Part shown: positions 23,555 through 34,511 of the stretch, in pieces
Layout: every line of letters begins with the position of its first letter
How positions within the stretch are numbered: position 1 is the first letter of the stretch
NCBI GenBank assembly: GCA_037447655.1
Contig: JBBHKE010002442.1
Span: forward strand, 37,161-101,160
DNA: 64,000 nucleotides
Direction of reading: 5' to 3'
From: Zygnema cylindricum
Lineage: Eukaryota; Streptophyta; Zygnematophyceae; Zygnematales; Zygnemataceae
Program-made: the position numbers and the translations under genes
Notes under the pieces: generated by a model
The model's database searches: none
Seen by the model: only the letters and a program-made list of their open reading frames with translations
What the model was told of the DNA's origin: nothing

Positions 23555-24090
23555 AACTTGTTTGTTTGTTGCTTTGTTTGTTGCTTTGTTTGTTTGTTTG
23601 TTTGTTTGTTTGTTTGTTGTTCGTTCGTTCGTTCGTTCGTTCGTTTGTTTGTTTGTTTGTTTGTTTGTTTGTTTGTTTCTTTGTTGTTCTTTTGTTTGTT
23701 TGTTTGTTTGTTTGTTTGTTTGTTTGTTTGTTTCTTTGTTTGTTTCTTTGTTTGTTTCTTTGTTTGATTGTTTGTTTGTTTCTTTTTTCCTTTGTTTGTT
23801 TGTTGGTTTGTTTGTTTGCTTCTTTGTTTGTTTGTTTGTTTCTTTCTTTTTTCCTTTGTTTGTTTGTTTGTTTGTTTGTTTGTTTCTTTCTTTCTTTGTT
23901 TCTTTGTTTGTTTCTTTTCTTCTTTGTTTGTTTGTTTGTTTGTTTGTTTGTTTGTGTTTGTTTCTTTGTTTCTTTGTTGGTTTGTTTGTTTGCTTCTTTA
24001 TTTGTTTGTTTGTTTGTTTCTTTTTTCCTATGTTTGTTTCTTTGTTTGTATGTTTGTTTGTTTTTTTGTTTGATTGTTTGTTTCCTCTCT
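23555..24090. repeat. ~0.5-kb TTTG tetranucleotide satellite
   Basis: TTTG repeats with TTCG and TTTC variants run from about 23555 to 24090 with few interruptions. Because four is not a multiple of three, the array is open in all three frames as Phe/Cys/Leu/Val strings. The resulting ORFs are artefacts. It separates the DUF789 gene from the transposon cluster. Confidence 0.97.
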
Positions 24091-24589
24091 CTTCTTTCCT
24101 CTCCGTTTATATCGGTATTTTCTTTCAGTGCTCTAAGCTTTCACTTCTTTTCTTTTTTACAGAAATCCTATGTGTTTGTTGTTTTTTCAGGTTTTTTCGT
24201 GTTTCCTTTTTTGGTTGTATTACTGTGTTTTCTCTTACCAGTGTTTTGACCCATTTTATGGCTATTTGGACATTTCCTCGTCCACTTCTAGAAGTTAAAA
24301 TTTTGTCCTTTCTTTAAACTACAGGAAAACTTATTTAACTTAGAGAAATATATCAACAACTCAAAAAAAAAAAAAAAGCATGCAAACCCCATTCGCTCTC
24401 TTAACCACAATCACATTAAGTGCAAAACCACTACTACTACAAAAAAATTCAAGTATGTATTCACAAAGGTATCCCCTACGAAAATTTAACAACATGGGAA
24501 AGTACAGAGAGACGAGATTAAAAACAAGAAAAAGGATTACCATATCAGAAAATCTGTAAAATAGGGAGGTAGGGAGGGATTTGCACTTG

Positions 24590-25260
24590 TTAATTCAGCA
24601 AACAATAATCAAAACAGTAATCTCTCATGCTTCCCCCATTATATTGATAAGCAGTGATTTTTTGATCAATCAGCTGCTGCTCTTGAGTTGAGCCACTCTT
24701 ATACGTGCTTTTCAAGTCACTCCAAATGTCGGCGGCGAACTCCACCTCAAGAAGTGGAAGAGCGATCGCCTTGTCCATACTCCAAAAAATTATGTCCTTA
24801 GCCACCTCATTTTTGTACCTCCACAACTGAGGGTTGTTTGCCTCAGTTTTCATCTCCACAGAAGCTCTAGATGCTCTTTTGTCGACCGCCTTCCTTTGGT
24901 AGCCTCCTCCAACCACGAAGTACACCGTGAATCGCTATTAGCATCAATGTTTTTTTCGCCACTTAAAACATCTTTTCTCCGTACACACTTGTCGGATTTT
25001 CAATTGGAGACCGCCAATCGGAAGCTGAGAATATTACCTTTCAATAGCAACTGTCACATCCACAATCTGACAAGTGTGTACGGAGAAAAGATATTCTAAG
25101 TGGTGAAAGACACATTGACGCAATAGCGATTCACGTTGTAGTTGTCTCCTCTTCCTCCTCCGCTCGATCCATTATTCTCACTAAGGATCGTGGTGCCCGA
25201 AAGAACCGAACTCCACCAAAACCTGGTGGCAGCCAATGAGGACATGGAATATCCCCGCGC
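24590..25260 (-). pseudogene. Ty1/copia gag remnant, split by a MITE
   Basis: On the minus strand a frame at 24590-24919 reads RASVEMKTEANNPQLWRYKN, then KDIIFWSMDKAIALPLLEVE, FAADIWSDLKSTYKSGST and QQLIDQKITAYQYNGGSMRD. This is the layout of the copia-type gag (UBN2/retrotran_gag) domain: a W...A..ILxSM block, then A..IW..L...Y, then a leucine-type linker and GxSMRDY. The MITE at 24923-25138 interrupts it next to a Gly-rich stretch (SGGGRGDNY on one side, VVGGGYQRK on the other). No matching protease, integrase or reverse transcriptase was found nearby, so this is an isolated fragment. Confidence 0.65.
24923..25138. mobile_element. Hairpin MITE, Stowaway-like (TA target), 216 bp
   Basis: The ends are CACCGTGAATCGCTATT and, reversed, CAACGTGAATCGCTATT. 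The inverted similarity continues inward for about 73 bases per side (through TCTTTTCTCCGTACACACTT). Both sides are flanked by TA (24921-24922 and 25139-25140). TA duplication and a foldback structure are the Stowaway/Tc1-mariner pattern. It is inserted in the copia gag remnant. The same termini occur at 33.9, 36.7, 50.9 and 59.2 kb. Confidence 0.85.
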
Positions 25261-27547
25261 ATTACACCCCAAAAGTGTTTCTCAAAAAGTGCCCCTACCA
25301 TCATTGCTCTCCAAACAACATATCTTGTTTTCCGTCAAACATGGGTACCCTAGAGGGTGGAACCATAACCTAAAATTTTGTGGCTCTATAGTCCTACAGA
25401 TTGAGCAGCTCAAAGAACGCCTCTAAGATAACCCTGACCCACTACAGTTCATCAAGGAATATTTGCCACCCATGCAGGCGAAACCAGCCTCACCCTTGTG
25501 AGGACACAGCTCCTTTGAGTCCAACGCAAAAGGAATCTCCAAATTTGCTCCCTTGAGCAGCTAGTTATGGTTTTTCAAAGACAGGTGATTTATACAAATG
25601 GAGAGGGTTTCAAAAATATCCTTCAAACACAGTCCTAGATTGACCTACTCACAAAGCCTATCCACTAAACCCTCCGCCAATCGGAGTACTGTGAAAGTAC
25701 TATAATATAGTATACAATAATATACTAGCCGCCACAAAAACCGTACGGCAGCTATACGACACCCCTAAGGAGGTGGTAATCCATGTCAGAAGTCATGGTT
25801 GCCTTCTCCTGATTATGCGGTATCCAATGAGGTGCTGCCACGTTTCATTTGGAGGTTCTTAGGGCGCATGCCGCCAAAAGAAGCATTTTGGCCTATAGGC
25901 GCTCACGAGGGTCGTCCGATCATTTTACAACTTCTTTTGGCGCCCGTCCGATTATGCGGTGCGCCGAATACTTTGTGTACATTCTCCTCTATGTGCGCCA
26001 GTTGCGTTCCATTTCCGTTAAGTGGTCTAATTTGCGCTAACAATGTGTATTACCGTTTTACGCCCCATGTATGTATCGGAATCTTCTACGAGTATTGTAT
26101 ACGAACGGCGGCTCCGACGGCTAGAAGGGACTTTGTAGGGCAAGAATCTAATCCTCGCTGGTCCGTTACCTTTTTTATGTAAGCCATCTTCTATCTCTCT
26201 CTCTCTCCTACCTTTGCCTATCAAGATCAGTCGTGGCTTCTCTTCCCCTTTGTCTCCTATCATATGACTATGATTAAAATCATAAGGCGGATTAGGAATT
26301 ACCTTTTTCGTAATTTCAAGACAAACTTTTACTCGAATCACCTCGCGAGGTGATTATAACTAAAGTTTCATGATGTGCACCAATAGGCAAACGTTGTCGC
26401 GCAGGTCGGAGGTTTTCGAAAACGTTTATGCGCGGAGTACCAAAAAAAAAAATGTTGTGCATGTTTCCAGCTTGTGCGTACTTTTTTCCGTGCATTTTTT
26501 CCCGTTCAAGGGCCGTGGAAGGGTCTCGACCGATGGACTTCACTTCGTCAAAAGCAAAGTCAGTGAAGGCGCCTCTTTCTCTCTCCCTCTCCCATTACCA
26601 TGTCTATCTCACAATTCTTGCAATGAAAAACGACAATAATGGTATCAAATGAAAGATCTCCGAAAAAAAATAAAAATGATTGTGTTAGGTGTATTTTTGA
26701 TGGCGCGTATTTTGATGGTAAGTAGAGTGAGAAATGACGAAGAAACAAAATCGCGAAACCTTTACCAAAGTTTTGGAATTAGTGACGTCGGTGTTATCAT
26801 AAGTGAGCATGACGTCAAAATGTCACAAACCCTAAACATCTACAATGTCACAAGAAACTAGACGCCTACATTGCTTGGTTGTCCAATTCGTACGGATTCA
26901 ACTTTTTTCCGAAAACTACATATTATTCGCTTATTTTATAATTTTTGTAATTTTCGTACTTTTTACCGTACGGATTGTTCGAAAATGTACAAAATGCGTG
27001 ACCCTATAAAATCCTTAAAAAATCTCAAAAAGGTACGGACAAATACACGAAAATGTACGGGAGCTACACGAAAACCGTTCCGTAATAACCGTGAAAGTAC
27101 AAAAAAATTAAGATTGTTGTACTGAAATATACGGGAACGTGCAGTAATGTACCATGAAAACCCTAAAATCCACCTTAAATAACCTTAAAATGCACGGAAA
27201 TGTACGGTAATGTTAATAAATATACAGCAAATGTAATGTAGCTGTACTAAATAATATGGGAATGTACGGCAACGTACCGTAAAAAATGTAAAATAAATAA
27301 CCGTAAAAGGTACGGAACAAACGAACAATACCGATACCGTATGTAAATGTACAAAAAATCTAAAACAGTTGTAATTGATTATACAGAATGTACTAAAATG
27401 TACCCTAAAAACCATAAAATCCCTTTAAAACCCTTAAGTAACCCTAAGATGAACTAACATATACGGACACTGTACGAAACTGTGCGAAAATTGTACGAAT
27501 GCTAAGTAAGGTACGAATTTTATAAAAGTTCAAGATCATTTGATGCG
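25261..27547. other. Intergenic sequence without recognised genes; GTAC-rich at 26.9-27.5 kb
   Basis: No supported gene. At 25810-25975 an inverted pair (GCCAAAAGAAG / CTTCTTTTGGC) and a repeated GATTATGCGGT suggest another degenerate mobile element. From about 26890 to 27530 the sequence is studded with GTACGG, GTACGAAA and AATGTACGG words, an unusual concentration of one palindromic tetranucleotide. Confidence 0.5.
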
Positions 27548-27857
27548 CACTTGGGTATCAGGTAATTTCATATCGCGATAATTTCAATATTCGATATATT
27601 GAATATCGATCGAGCAAAGTTTTCGATATATCGTACCGAGACCAACAAAAATTATCGCGATATGTATCGCGATATATAGTATTTTTTAAATTCAATATGT
27701 TATTTTAGCGATGAAGACAAATTGTTGATTCGCCACATACGACGTGATTTTCGTTCTGTGACCATATGTAACCGACAAAAACTAATAATTTCGTAAATCA
27801 TATTGTTAATTATTTAGTACGTTGAGATTTCACATACGAAAAGGTCACACTAGTTAA

Positions 27858-28557
27858 GGGTGAACTTCCATTAGAGGAAAAGTGCAGTTGTTTATTGGAC
27901 GTCGTACGATTCGTACAGATGTGCACCATTTTTTTTTCAGACGAAACATGAGGGAACATGTCTACTGGATGGCTCCAATATTATAGGCGTAAGTATCGAC
28001 CGTTGAATTTTTCACTTTTTTAGATTCGCGAAGCAATCACGCACATCGTCCAATTTGAAGAGACTCTCCTCGGCGAGGAGAGTTTCTTCAGACTGGTCGC
28101 GTACCATTGGTACACGTGAAAAGTACAAAAAAAAATCCACCATGAACAGGCGATGACAATTGAACACGTCGTACACGCCATGTGCCTTCCTCCACGGTGT
28201 ATGAAGGTCGACCAAAATATCTTCACACCCTCCTGTTGACATCCGCTGACCTTAAAATTTTGCGGCGCCTTTTTGACATTCCATTTCGAAATTTTGATTT
28301 TCAATTTCAAAATTAAAATCTGGTCGCAAAATTTTCGTACAAATCATTAACTACCTTCGCCCGTACAAATATTATGTACAGATTTTCAGCTTGAATAATA
28401 TTCATAGATTTTAATCATCCGAAATTTAACCTACGTGGCGCCAATCATAATTGAGAAACGATGTCTAGTGGCACGACATAATGGAAGGCCGTGCCAGTAA
28501 ACACTAGAAATAGACGTATCGTCATGTTTACTGGGACGGCCTAATGGAGAACAAGCC
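27858..28557 (-). mobile_element. TAA-flanked inverted-repeat element, copy A (inverted orientation), 700 bp
   Basis: The ends are GGGTGAACTTCCATTAG and, reversed, GGCTTGTTCTCCATTAG. TAA abuts both sides (27855-27857 and 28558-28560). Three-base TAA/TTA duplications and a GG-starting terminus are typical of Tourist/PIF-Harbinger-type elements. The interior matches copy B almost throughout in reverse complement and copy C more distantly. No transposase is recognised. Confidence 0.75.
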
Positions 28558-28680
28558 TAAGTCAAAGTATAATCTGAAAAAAAAAAATTGCACACTGTTC
28601 TTTTCATGCTTTCAGACAGGAATACCTACCAATTTGCAGGCATTTTTGCAAATCTGCAGATTGGTAGCTATTACGGCTAA

Positions 28681-29394
28681 GGCATGTTCTCCATTAGGCG
28701 GTCCCATTAAACATGCGGATACGTCTATTTCTAGTGTTTACTGGCACGGCCTTCCATTACGTCGTGCCAGTAGACATCGTTTCTCAATTATGACTGGCGC
28801 CACGTAGGTTAATTTTCGGATTCTTAACATCTATAAATATTTTTCAAGCTAAAAATTTGTACATAATATTTGTACGGGCGGATGTAGTTAATGATTTGTA
28901 CGAAAATTTTGCGATTAGATTTTAATTTTGAAATTGAAAATCAAAATTTCGAAATGGAATATCAAACAGGCGCTGCAAACTTTTAAGGTCAGCGGATGTC
29001 AGAAAGAGAGTGCAAAGATATTTCGGTCGACCTTCATACACCGTGGTAGAAGGCACACGGCATGTACGACGTGTTCGATTCTCATTGCCTGCTCGTGGTG
29101 GATTTTTTTTTTACTTTTCACGTGTACTAATGTTACGCGACCAATGTGAACAAACTCTCCTCGCCAAGGAGAGTCTCTTCAAACTGGACGATGTGCGCGA
29201 TTGCTTCGCGAATCTAAAAAAGTGAAATATCCAACGGTCGATACTTACGCCTATAATATTGGAGCCATCCAGTAGACATGTTTTGTCGTGTTTCGTCTGA
29301 TAACAAAAAAAATGGTACGGATCTGTACGAAATAGTACGGCATCCAGAAAATAAACCCACTTTTCCTCTAATGGAAGTTCACCCTTATCCATTT
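28681..29394 (+). mobile_element. TAA-flanked inverted-repeat element, copy B, 714 bp
   Basis: This is the reverse-complement partner of copy A across a 123-bp spacer. It runs from GGCATGTTCTCCATTAG (after TAA at 28678-28680) to the reversed end GGGTGAACTTCCATTAG at 29394, followed by TTA. Together with copy A it forms a near-identical inverted repeat with about 700-base arms. Confidence 0.75.
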
Positions 29395-29984
29395 CCAGCG
29401 ACTAAATTTATAGAAAGGTTACACTTTTAGTTTTCTCCATAGATTCCCAAGGGATGGGAGGTAGCATGGGAGGTGAAGAGAATAATGACAATGAAATGCT
29501 TCCGGATATTTACTACCAGCTGCAGCAGCATTAGTACTAGCATCAGAAGCAAAAATAGTTATAATTTTTTGTTTTAAAAAGCCTCGATATATCGGCGATA
29601 CGATATATTGTCGATACATCGACGATATATCGAGATATTTAGCTTTTCAATATATCGAAGCGGTATATCGATAATCGGGTATGTGATATTCGATATATAT
29701 CGAATATCGACAAATGTTCCTCGATACCCAACACTACTACTTAGGAGAGGTCGCAAAAGTCAAAATTATACATAACCGAAACCGACCGTTCTTTTTTTCA
29801 AAATCTGAGTAACCGACGTCCGACCGAGTTATGTCACTCTCCAAAATTGATAACTGTTAACCGACCGGCGTTTACGAAAATAAAAGTTAACCGAAACTCG
29901 ATTTCTCGCGACTAACCGTGCCTGCCCATAACCGAAAAATTACAAAATTAATTAATGTACGGCGTATGAATAAGCCAATAATTA

Positions 29985-30165
29985 CAATTTGTCGCGTTCC
30001 GTAAGATTTGCGAAATGAATAGTGTTACTACCGTGTCAGATTTACGACGCTTTGTCGCTTTCCCTAAGATTCGTGAAATGAATAGTGTTACTACCGTGTC
30101 AGATTTGCGACGCTTTGTCGCGTTCCCTAAGATTTGTGATATGAATAGTGCTACCGTAAAAACAT
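29985..30165. repeat. Three tandem ~64-bp subterminal repeats of the hAT element
   Basis: Each unit runs TTTGTCGCGTTCCCTAAGAT, then GAATAGTGTTACTACCGTGT, then CAGATTTGCGACGC. Three copies occur here. Two further partial copies lie near the other end (33660 and 33846), the latter split by the MITE at 33894-34511. Clustered subterminal repeats are typical transposase-binding regions of hAT elements. Confidence 0.8.
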
Positions 30166-30169
30166 AATT

Positions 30170-30627
30170 ATTGTTATCCATTATAATTTATATTTTTTCG
30201 TTTTATCAAAAAATAAATTTACTCTAGTTTATCAATAACTCTAATTTGGTTTTCTGTCCGTAATAATTATCTGCTTTGAATATCTTTTAGGTAGACATTC
30301 GGAATCTGTCAAATCGTACAGTTTCACGTCATTATGACGTTTGCACTACGCGGTTTGTGAAAACGCAGTTACATCATAACGGCAAAATTAAATCATTTTT
30401 GTATTTTTTTTTGTTAGTACAGTACAATTTTGTACACCAGCCACACTATTTAAAACGACACTATACTACCGTAGAGTTGTTAACGCTGATTCAAATAGTA
30501 CCTTGAATAATGTAAAGAAAATTTTAGAGTTATTTACTCTTTTTAAGGTTTTTGGGTCAAAATTCGTGGTGACGGAAATAGCGTTAATAACGCTAATTAC
30601 GATTCACACTGTAGTGTTAATGGAAAA
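30170..30627. mobile_element. Degenerate second copy of the long MITE found at 33.9 kb
   Basis: Several blocks match the 33894-34511 MITE in order: TTACTCTA, CGTAATAATTATCTGC, GACGTCATTATGACGTT, CACACTATTTAAAACGA and AACGCTAATTACGATTCAC, ending before TA at 30626. The left terminus is not recognisable. Confidence 0.5.
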
Positions 30628-31397
30628 TTATGATTAATAATACTATTTAATGAAAGGAGACGTGGCAGGTTATAGTCAACGTATTTAATTATTGTTGTTA
30701 ACTATATTTTGTGATTTTTGGCTTTAAGTAGTAGCGACTTATTAATACTAATAACAATGAGTAGTGTAGTGGTACATCTCCCTTTGCAAAAAAACAGCTC
30801 GTGTACCTCTTATTTTTACTATTTTGTCTTTTTGCAATCTCCCTTTACGAATAGTTTTTTTCCTCGACAGTCACCTCCTTCAATAGATTTTTCCCTAATT
30901 TTGCGTGTAACTCTTAGATTAGTGCTTAAACCCTTATACTAATGTTTATTCTCACGCAAATCTAATTATTTCGCTACAATTTTCGGACGGTTTTTCTTTC
31001 GACTACGATACTATGTTATGAATTGTGCAAAAAAGGTAAAGTTTTAATTATGTATGTTTAAAAAAAAATCATAGTTTTCACATAGAAAATCAATTGACAA
31101 AAAACACATTGTGATGAGCAAAAAAACAAAAAATATTTTGTAGTATCAAATATAGAAATAAACAAATAACAACCCCGTTCTATTTTCGACTCTATTGTAC
31201 AAATTCTCAACCTCAAACTTAAAACTACACAAAAATCTATAAATCTAAATTTGGTATTGATAAAAATAAGCATTCCGGTTAAAAAAAAACCAAAATAACA
31301 CTAGAAAAATTGTGAAATACAACAAAATTTCAAAAGAAAAAAAAAACAAGATTACTAATACTAAAAAAATAAAAATAATTATAAAACAAAAAAAAAA

Positions 31398-33558
31398 CTA
31401 TGCGTTTAAAAGATCTCGGTTAGATCTAACACACAAAATATCACTAACAATTGAAGCCGCTAGTGAGCTCCTCCTCTTTGTTATCGTGTTCCCGGCATCC
31501 GAAAAATTGCATTCGGACATGGAGCTAAAAGCCGGAATAGCTAGAATAGATCTAGCAACACCGGCTAGAATACGAAATCCTCCATATTTCGCACGTACAT
31601 TTTATTTTGTTTTCCACCATTCAAGTATGTTAAAGTTTAATATTTCGTTTTTAGTAAATTATAAATCAAAATAACGTTTCATTTCGTCGTTAACGAGCGC
31701 TTTTTTGTCGGTGGTAATAAGAACCTCATTTTCGTCATCGCTCTCACCAAAAAAATTGTGGATACCGTCTTTACTTCGGGATGTTTTCTATTTTTTTGTG
31801 ATACGTTGAGGACTACCGAAATCAACGTCATCACCGAGGTCGTTTGCGAGTTGTCGAAGTTTGACCCTTGCGCTTTCAACTTCGGTTTTCGATACCCCAA
31901 TTATTTCAAGCTTTTGTTTTTGTCGGGGATCTAAGAGAGCCGCGACAATATGATACTCATGAGGGCCCCACTTCGGTAGTGCGAATTTCACAATGTTTCA
32001 TTTTTGCAAGTTTGGGAATCGGTGGGGCATTATTGTTTACCGTCGTTGTAAGATGATTTTCTTATCTTATAATGGTTATGGAGATATGATAGTTCAAACA
32101 GAACCAAATGTAAAGTTGGTTCTTTGAATTTTTCCAACTTTAGGGTCGCTTCTTGAAACCTTTCCAAAAATCGTATAAGCTCGGTAAGGTGAGTTTTATC
32201 GATACAAGAAAAAAATATCAATTTGTTTTTTGCTTGAGCGATTGGTCATATCTCATTGAATGCATCGTAAATACTCTTAAGCATTCGGAGCAAAAAATTC
32301 CACCGCGTTGCGTTTTTTTGTTTTAAGGTGTTTTTCAAAAGATTTTGTAAATTACTGTTTTTTAGTACACTCGTCAATTACATAAAAAAAAATCAAGAAC
32401 TTCCACATCGTATTTGCCTTTTTTGGAAGTTCCACTCTTATTCAAGATCGTTGTCACAATTGTAGCAATTTTATGGTCCGCGAAAGGTATCCAAGTAAAC
32501 ATACTCGGTAGACCTTCAGTCGCACACATGTTAGAGCCACTATCAGTCACGACAACGCAATGATCAAAATTGAGAGATCAAAATTGGACATTTCAAAATT
32601 GGTTAAACAATTTTTGAAAGCCGTTAAAACATTTTCCGCGGTGTGTTTTTCCTCCGGAAAATGATCGACTTGAAGCGTTCGTGCATGAAATTTAAATTCT
32701 TTGTCAATAAAATGAGCCGTTACTAACATCAATGAGGTTATTTTTATTGTCTCGCTACAGAGATCGGTCGTGAATGCCACAAAAATATTTGTATCAATAT
32801 TTTCTCTAAGTGTTGGGATGATCAAACTACGAATATCTTTCGCAGAAGATATAATGTAGTGTTTACTCTATTGACGGACGGGAGTTGTTGGTCGATGTCA
32901 ACACTGGAATAAACCAACATCAATAATCTGACATCTTGAAAACATAAAACTCATAAGAAAATATCATAATTCTAACCATGATTAATCAAAGGTTCTGAAA
33001 CGGTTTATGGAAGACATCCGACTCTAAATTTAATAAAAAAATACAAATCGCGCTACTCATCTCGGAATATGACTCGTAATAATAAATTATTGCTCAAGTT
33101 ATTCTTCACTAAATCATCTTCATAGGTAAAATAATCACTGAACCGTCGACTATCGAAAATGGTCGAAGGTCCTCACAACACATCAACGCCACCATTTTCG
33201 CAATTTTTTTTTGGTCACTCGTTTTCGCCTCTGTTTTTGAAATAAACTTACGAAAAAGTCTTCTTAAATTATCCATGTCGGCCACATCTAAACATGTGTG
33301 AGTGTAGATTGTTGAAGTACCGTTTGCTGACTTCTATTGATAAACTATGAAACATGTATTACAAGCCACAAAACATGCCCCCTTTACCATGTATTTGTTT
33401 GATGTTTTAACTTCATAGACATTTTCATTTTTTTTCCAACAATTTGAAGTGGCCCTGCTTTCTTTCACTAGGTAATACTAAGCAATTTCACCATTTTTTT
33501 ATGTTCGAAGTTCGTTTTGGATTGTAGTTTTAAGGGAAGCGAGGATGTTTTTCTCCAT
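31398..33558 (-). pseudogene. hAT transposase pseudogene (BED finger, RNase-H-like core, hATC)
   Basis: From a possible ATG at 33558, minus-strand blocks appear in the family order. There is a BED-like finger (ACFVACNTC ... GTSTIYTHTC), then the first-Asp region FVAFTTDLCSETIKITSLML with TAHFIDKEF, then HCVVVTDSGSNMCAT with the second Asp. WIPFADHKIATIVTTILNK follows, then LERFQEATLKLEKFKEPTL, ALLDPRQKQKLEI, and the hATC dimerisation block GFRILAGVARSILAIPAFSS / SECNFSDAGNTITKRRSSL, ending at the stop 31398-31400. Stops and frame changes interrupt the reading at several points (a TAA just before the hATC domain, and others in the finger region), so it cannot encode an intact enzyme. Assignment rests on motif recognition, not on a search. 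Confidence 0.9.
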
Positions 33559-33893
33559 TTTAGTGTATGACTAAGTTTTGTTTGAATTGTGGTCGAGTTT
33601 CTCTAACTTAAATAGCAATTCAATTTATCGATTAATTGTTTAACACACGTGAGTAAGCCAATAATTAGGATTTGTCGTGGGAAGTTGACATAATAGTTTG
33701 ATTTTCATTGATTTATTAACCAATTATTACTACATGTCGCATGACACTGACATAATAATATGATATATTTGTGAAAACACGGTATAAAATGCAGAATTAG
33801 CACTTAGCGATAATATACGACGTATAAATAGTCCAATAATTATGATTTGTCGCGTTCCCTAAGATTTGTGAAATGAATAGTGTTACTACAGTA

Positions 33894-34511
33894 CACCGCG
33901 AATCGTAATTAGAGTAAAGAAAAAATTAGAGTAAAAAAACAAAAAAATAACAATTAGAGTTATGAACGCTAATTTGTGTGATAGAATTTTTTCACAGAGG
34001 AAGTTTACTCTAATTTATTTAAGTACTCTATATTGGGTTATGTCGACAATAATTATCCGCGCTGAAATTATAAACACTAAATTATGTAAACGTACAAAAT
34101 TTGTCAGTCCGTATAGTTTTGACGTCATTATGACGTTAGTAATATTTGTCGCGCCGAATGTCAATTAATGTTCACACTGACGACGATACTGTCGACAGAC
34201 AAGAGTTATGTGAACGATTTTTTTTTCAATGTGATTGATTTTTTGTTTAGTGTGATTTTACGTGCGAGCGGGGTTCTATTAAATCATTATTTTTACATTT
34301 TTACTTATATAAGTACAATTCTGCACGGTCGGACGTCGTCCATACTCCACACTATTTAAAACGAACATATTTTAGATTTTTTTACGCTAATTAAACCTTA
34401 CCTTAAATAGTATAATGAACAAATTATAATAATTTACTCTATTTAAGGTAATAGAGTCGAAATTTAGGGCGACCGAATCAGCGTTATTTACTCTAATTAC
34501 GATTCGCAGTG
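33894..34511. mobile_element. Long Stowaway-like MITE, 618 bp, inside the hAT element
   Basis: The termini are CACCGCGAATCGTAATTAGA and, reversed, CACTGCGAATCGTAATTAGA, with TA on both sides (33892-33893 and 34512-34513). It splits one subterminal hAT repeat, whose other half resumes at about 34516 (CGTCAGATTTGCGACGC), so it landed after the hAT element. Confidence 0.85.

Larger units (their letters stand above)
27548..29735. mobile_element. ATCGAT-rich terminal-inverted-repeat element, interrupted by two inserts
   Basis: The left end reads CACTTGGGTATCAGG (27548) and the right end, reversed, reads AGTGTTGGGTATCGAGG (ending 29735). Both subterminal zones (27565-27690 and 29580-29730) are packed with CGATATAT/ATCGATA words. 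The middle, 27858-29394, is taken up by two copies of another element, so the outer element is split into about 310 and 340 bp. Related elements with the end TAGTGTTGTGTATCGG lie at 46.8 and 37.1 kb. Confidence 0.6.

Noticed and set aside
23558-24317. 251-aa and 227-aa Phe/Cys/Val-rich ORFs
   Set aside because: The TTTG repeat reads openly in all three frames. No real gene structure is present.
28012-29225. ORFs shared by the inverted copies A and B (for example FKLDDVRDCFANLKK) as a transposase
   Set aside because: The two arms are nearly identical DNA, so any frame is shared. Copy C does not keep the protein, and no transposase motif is visible.
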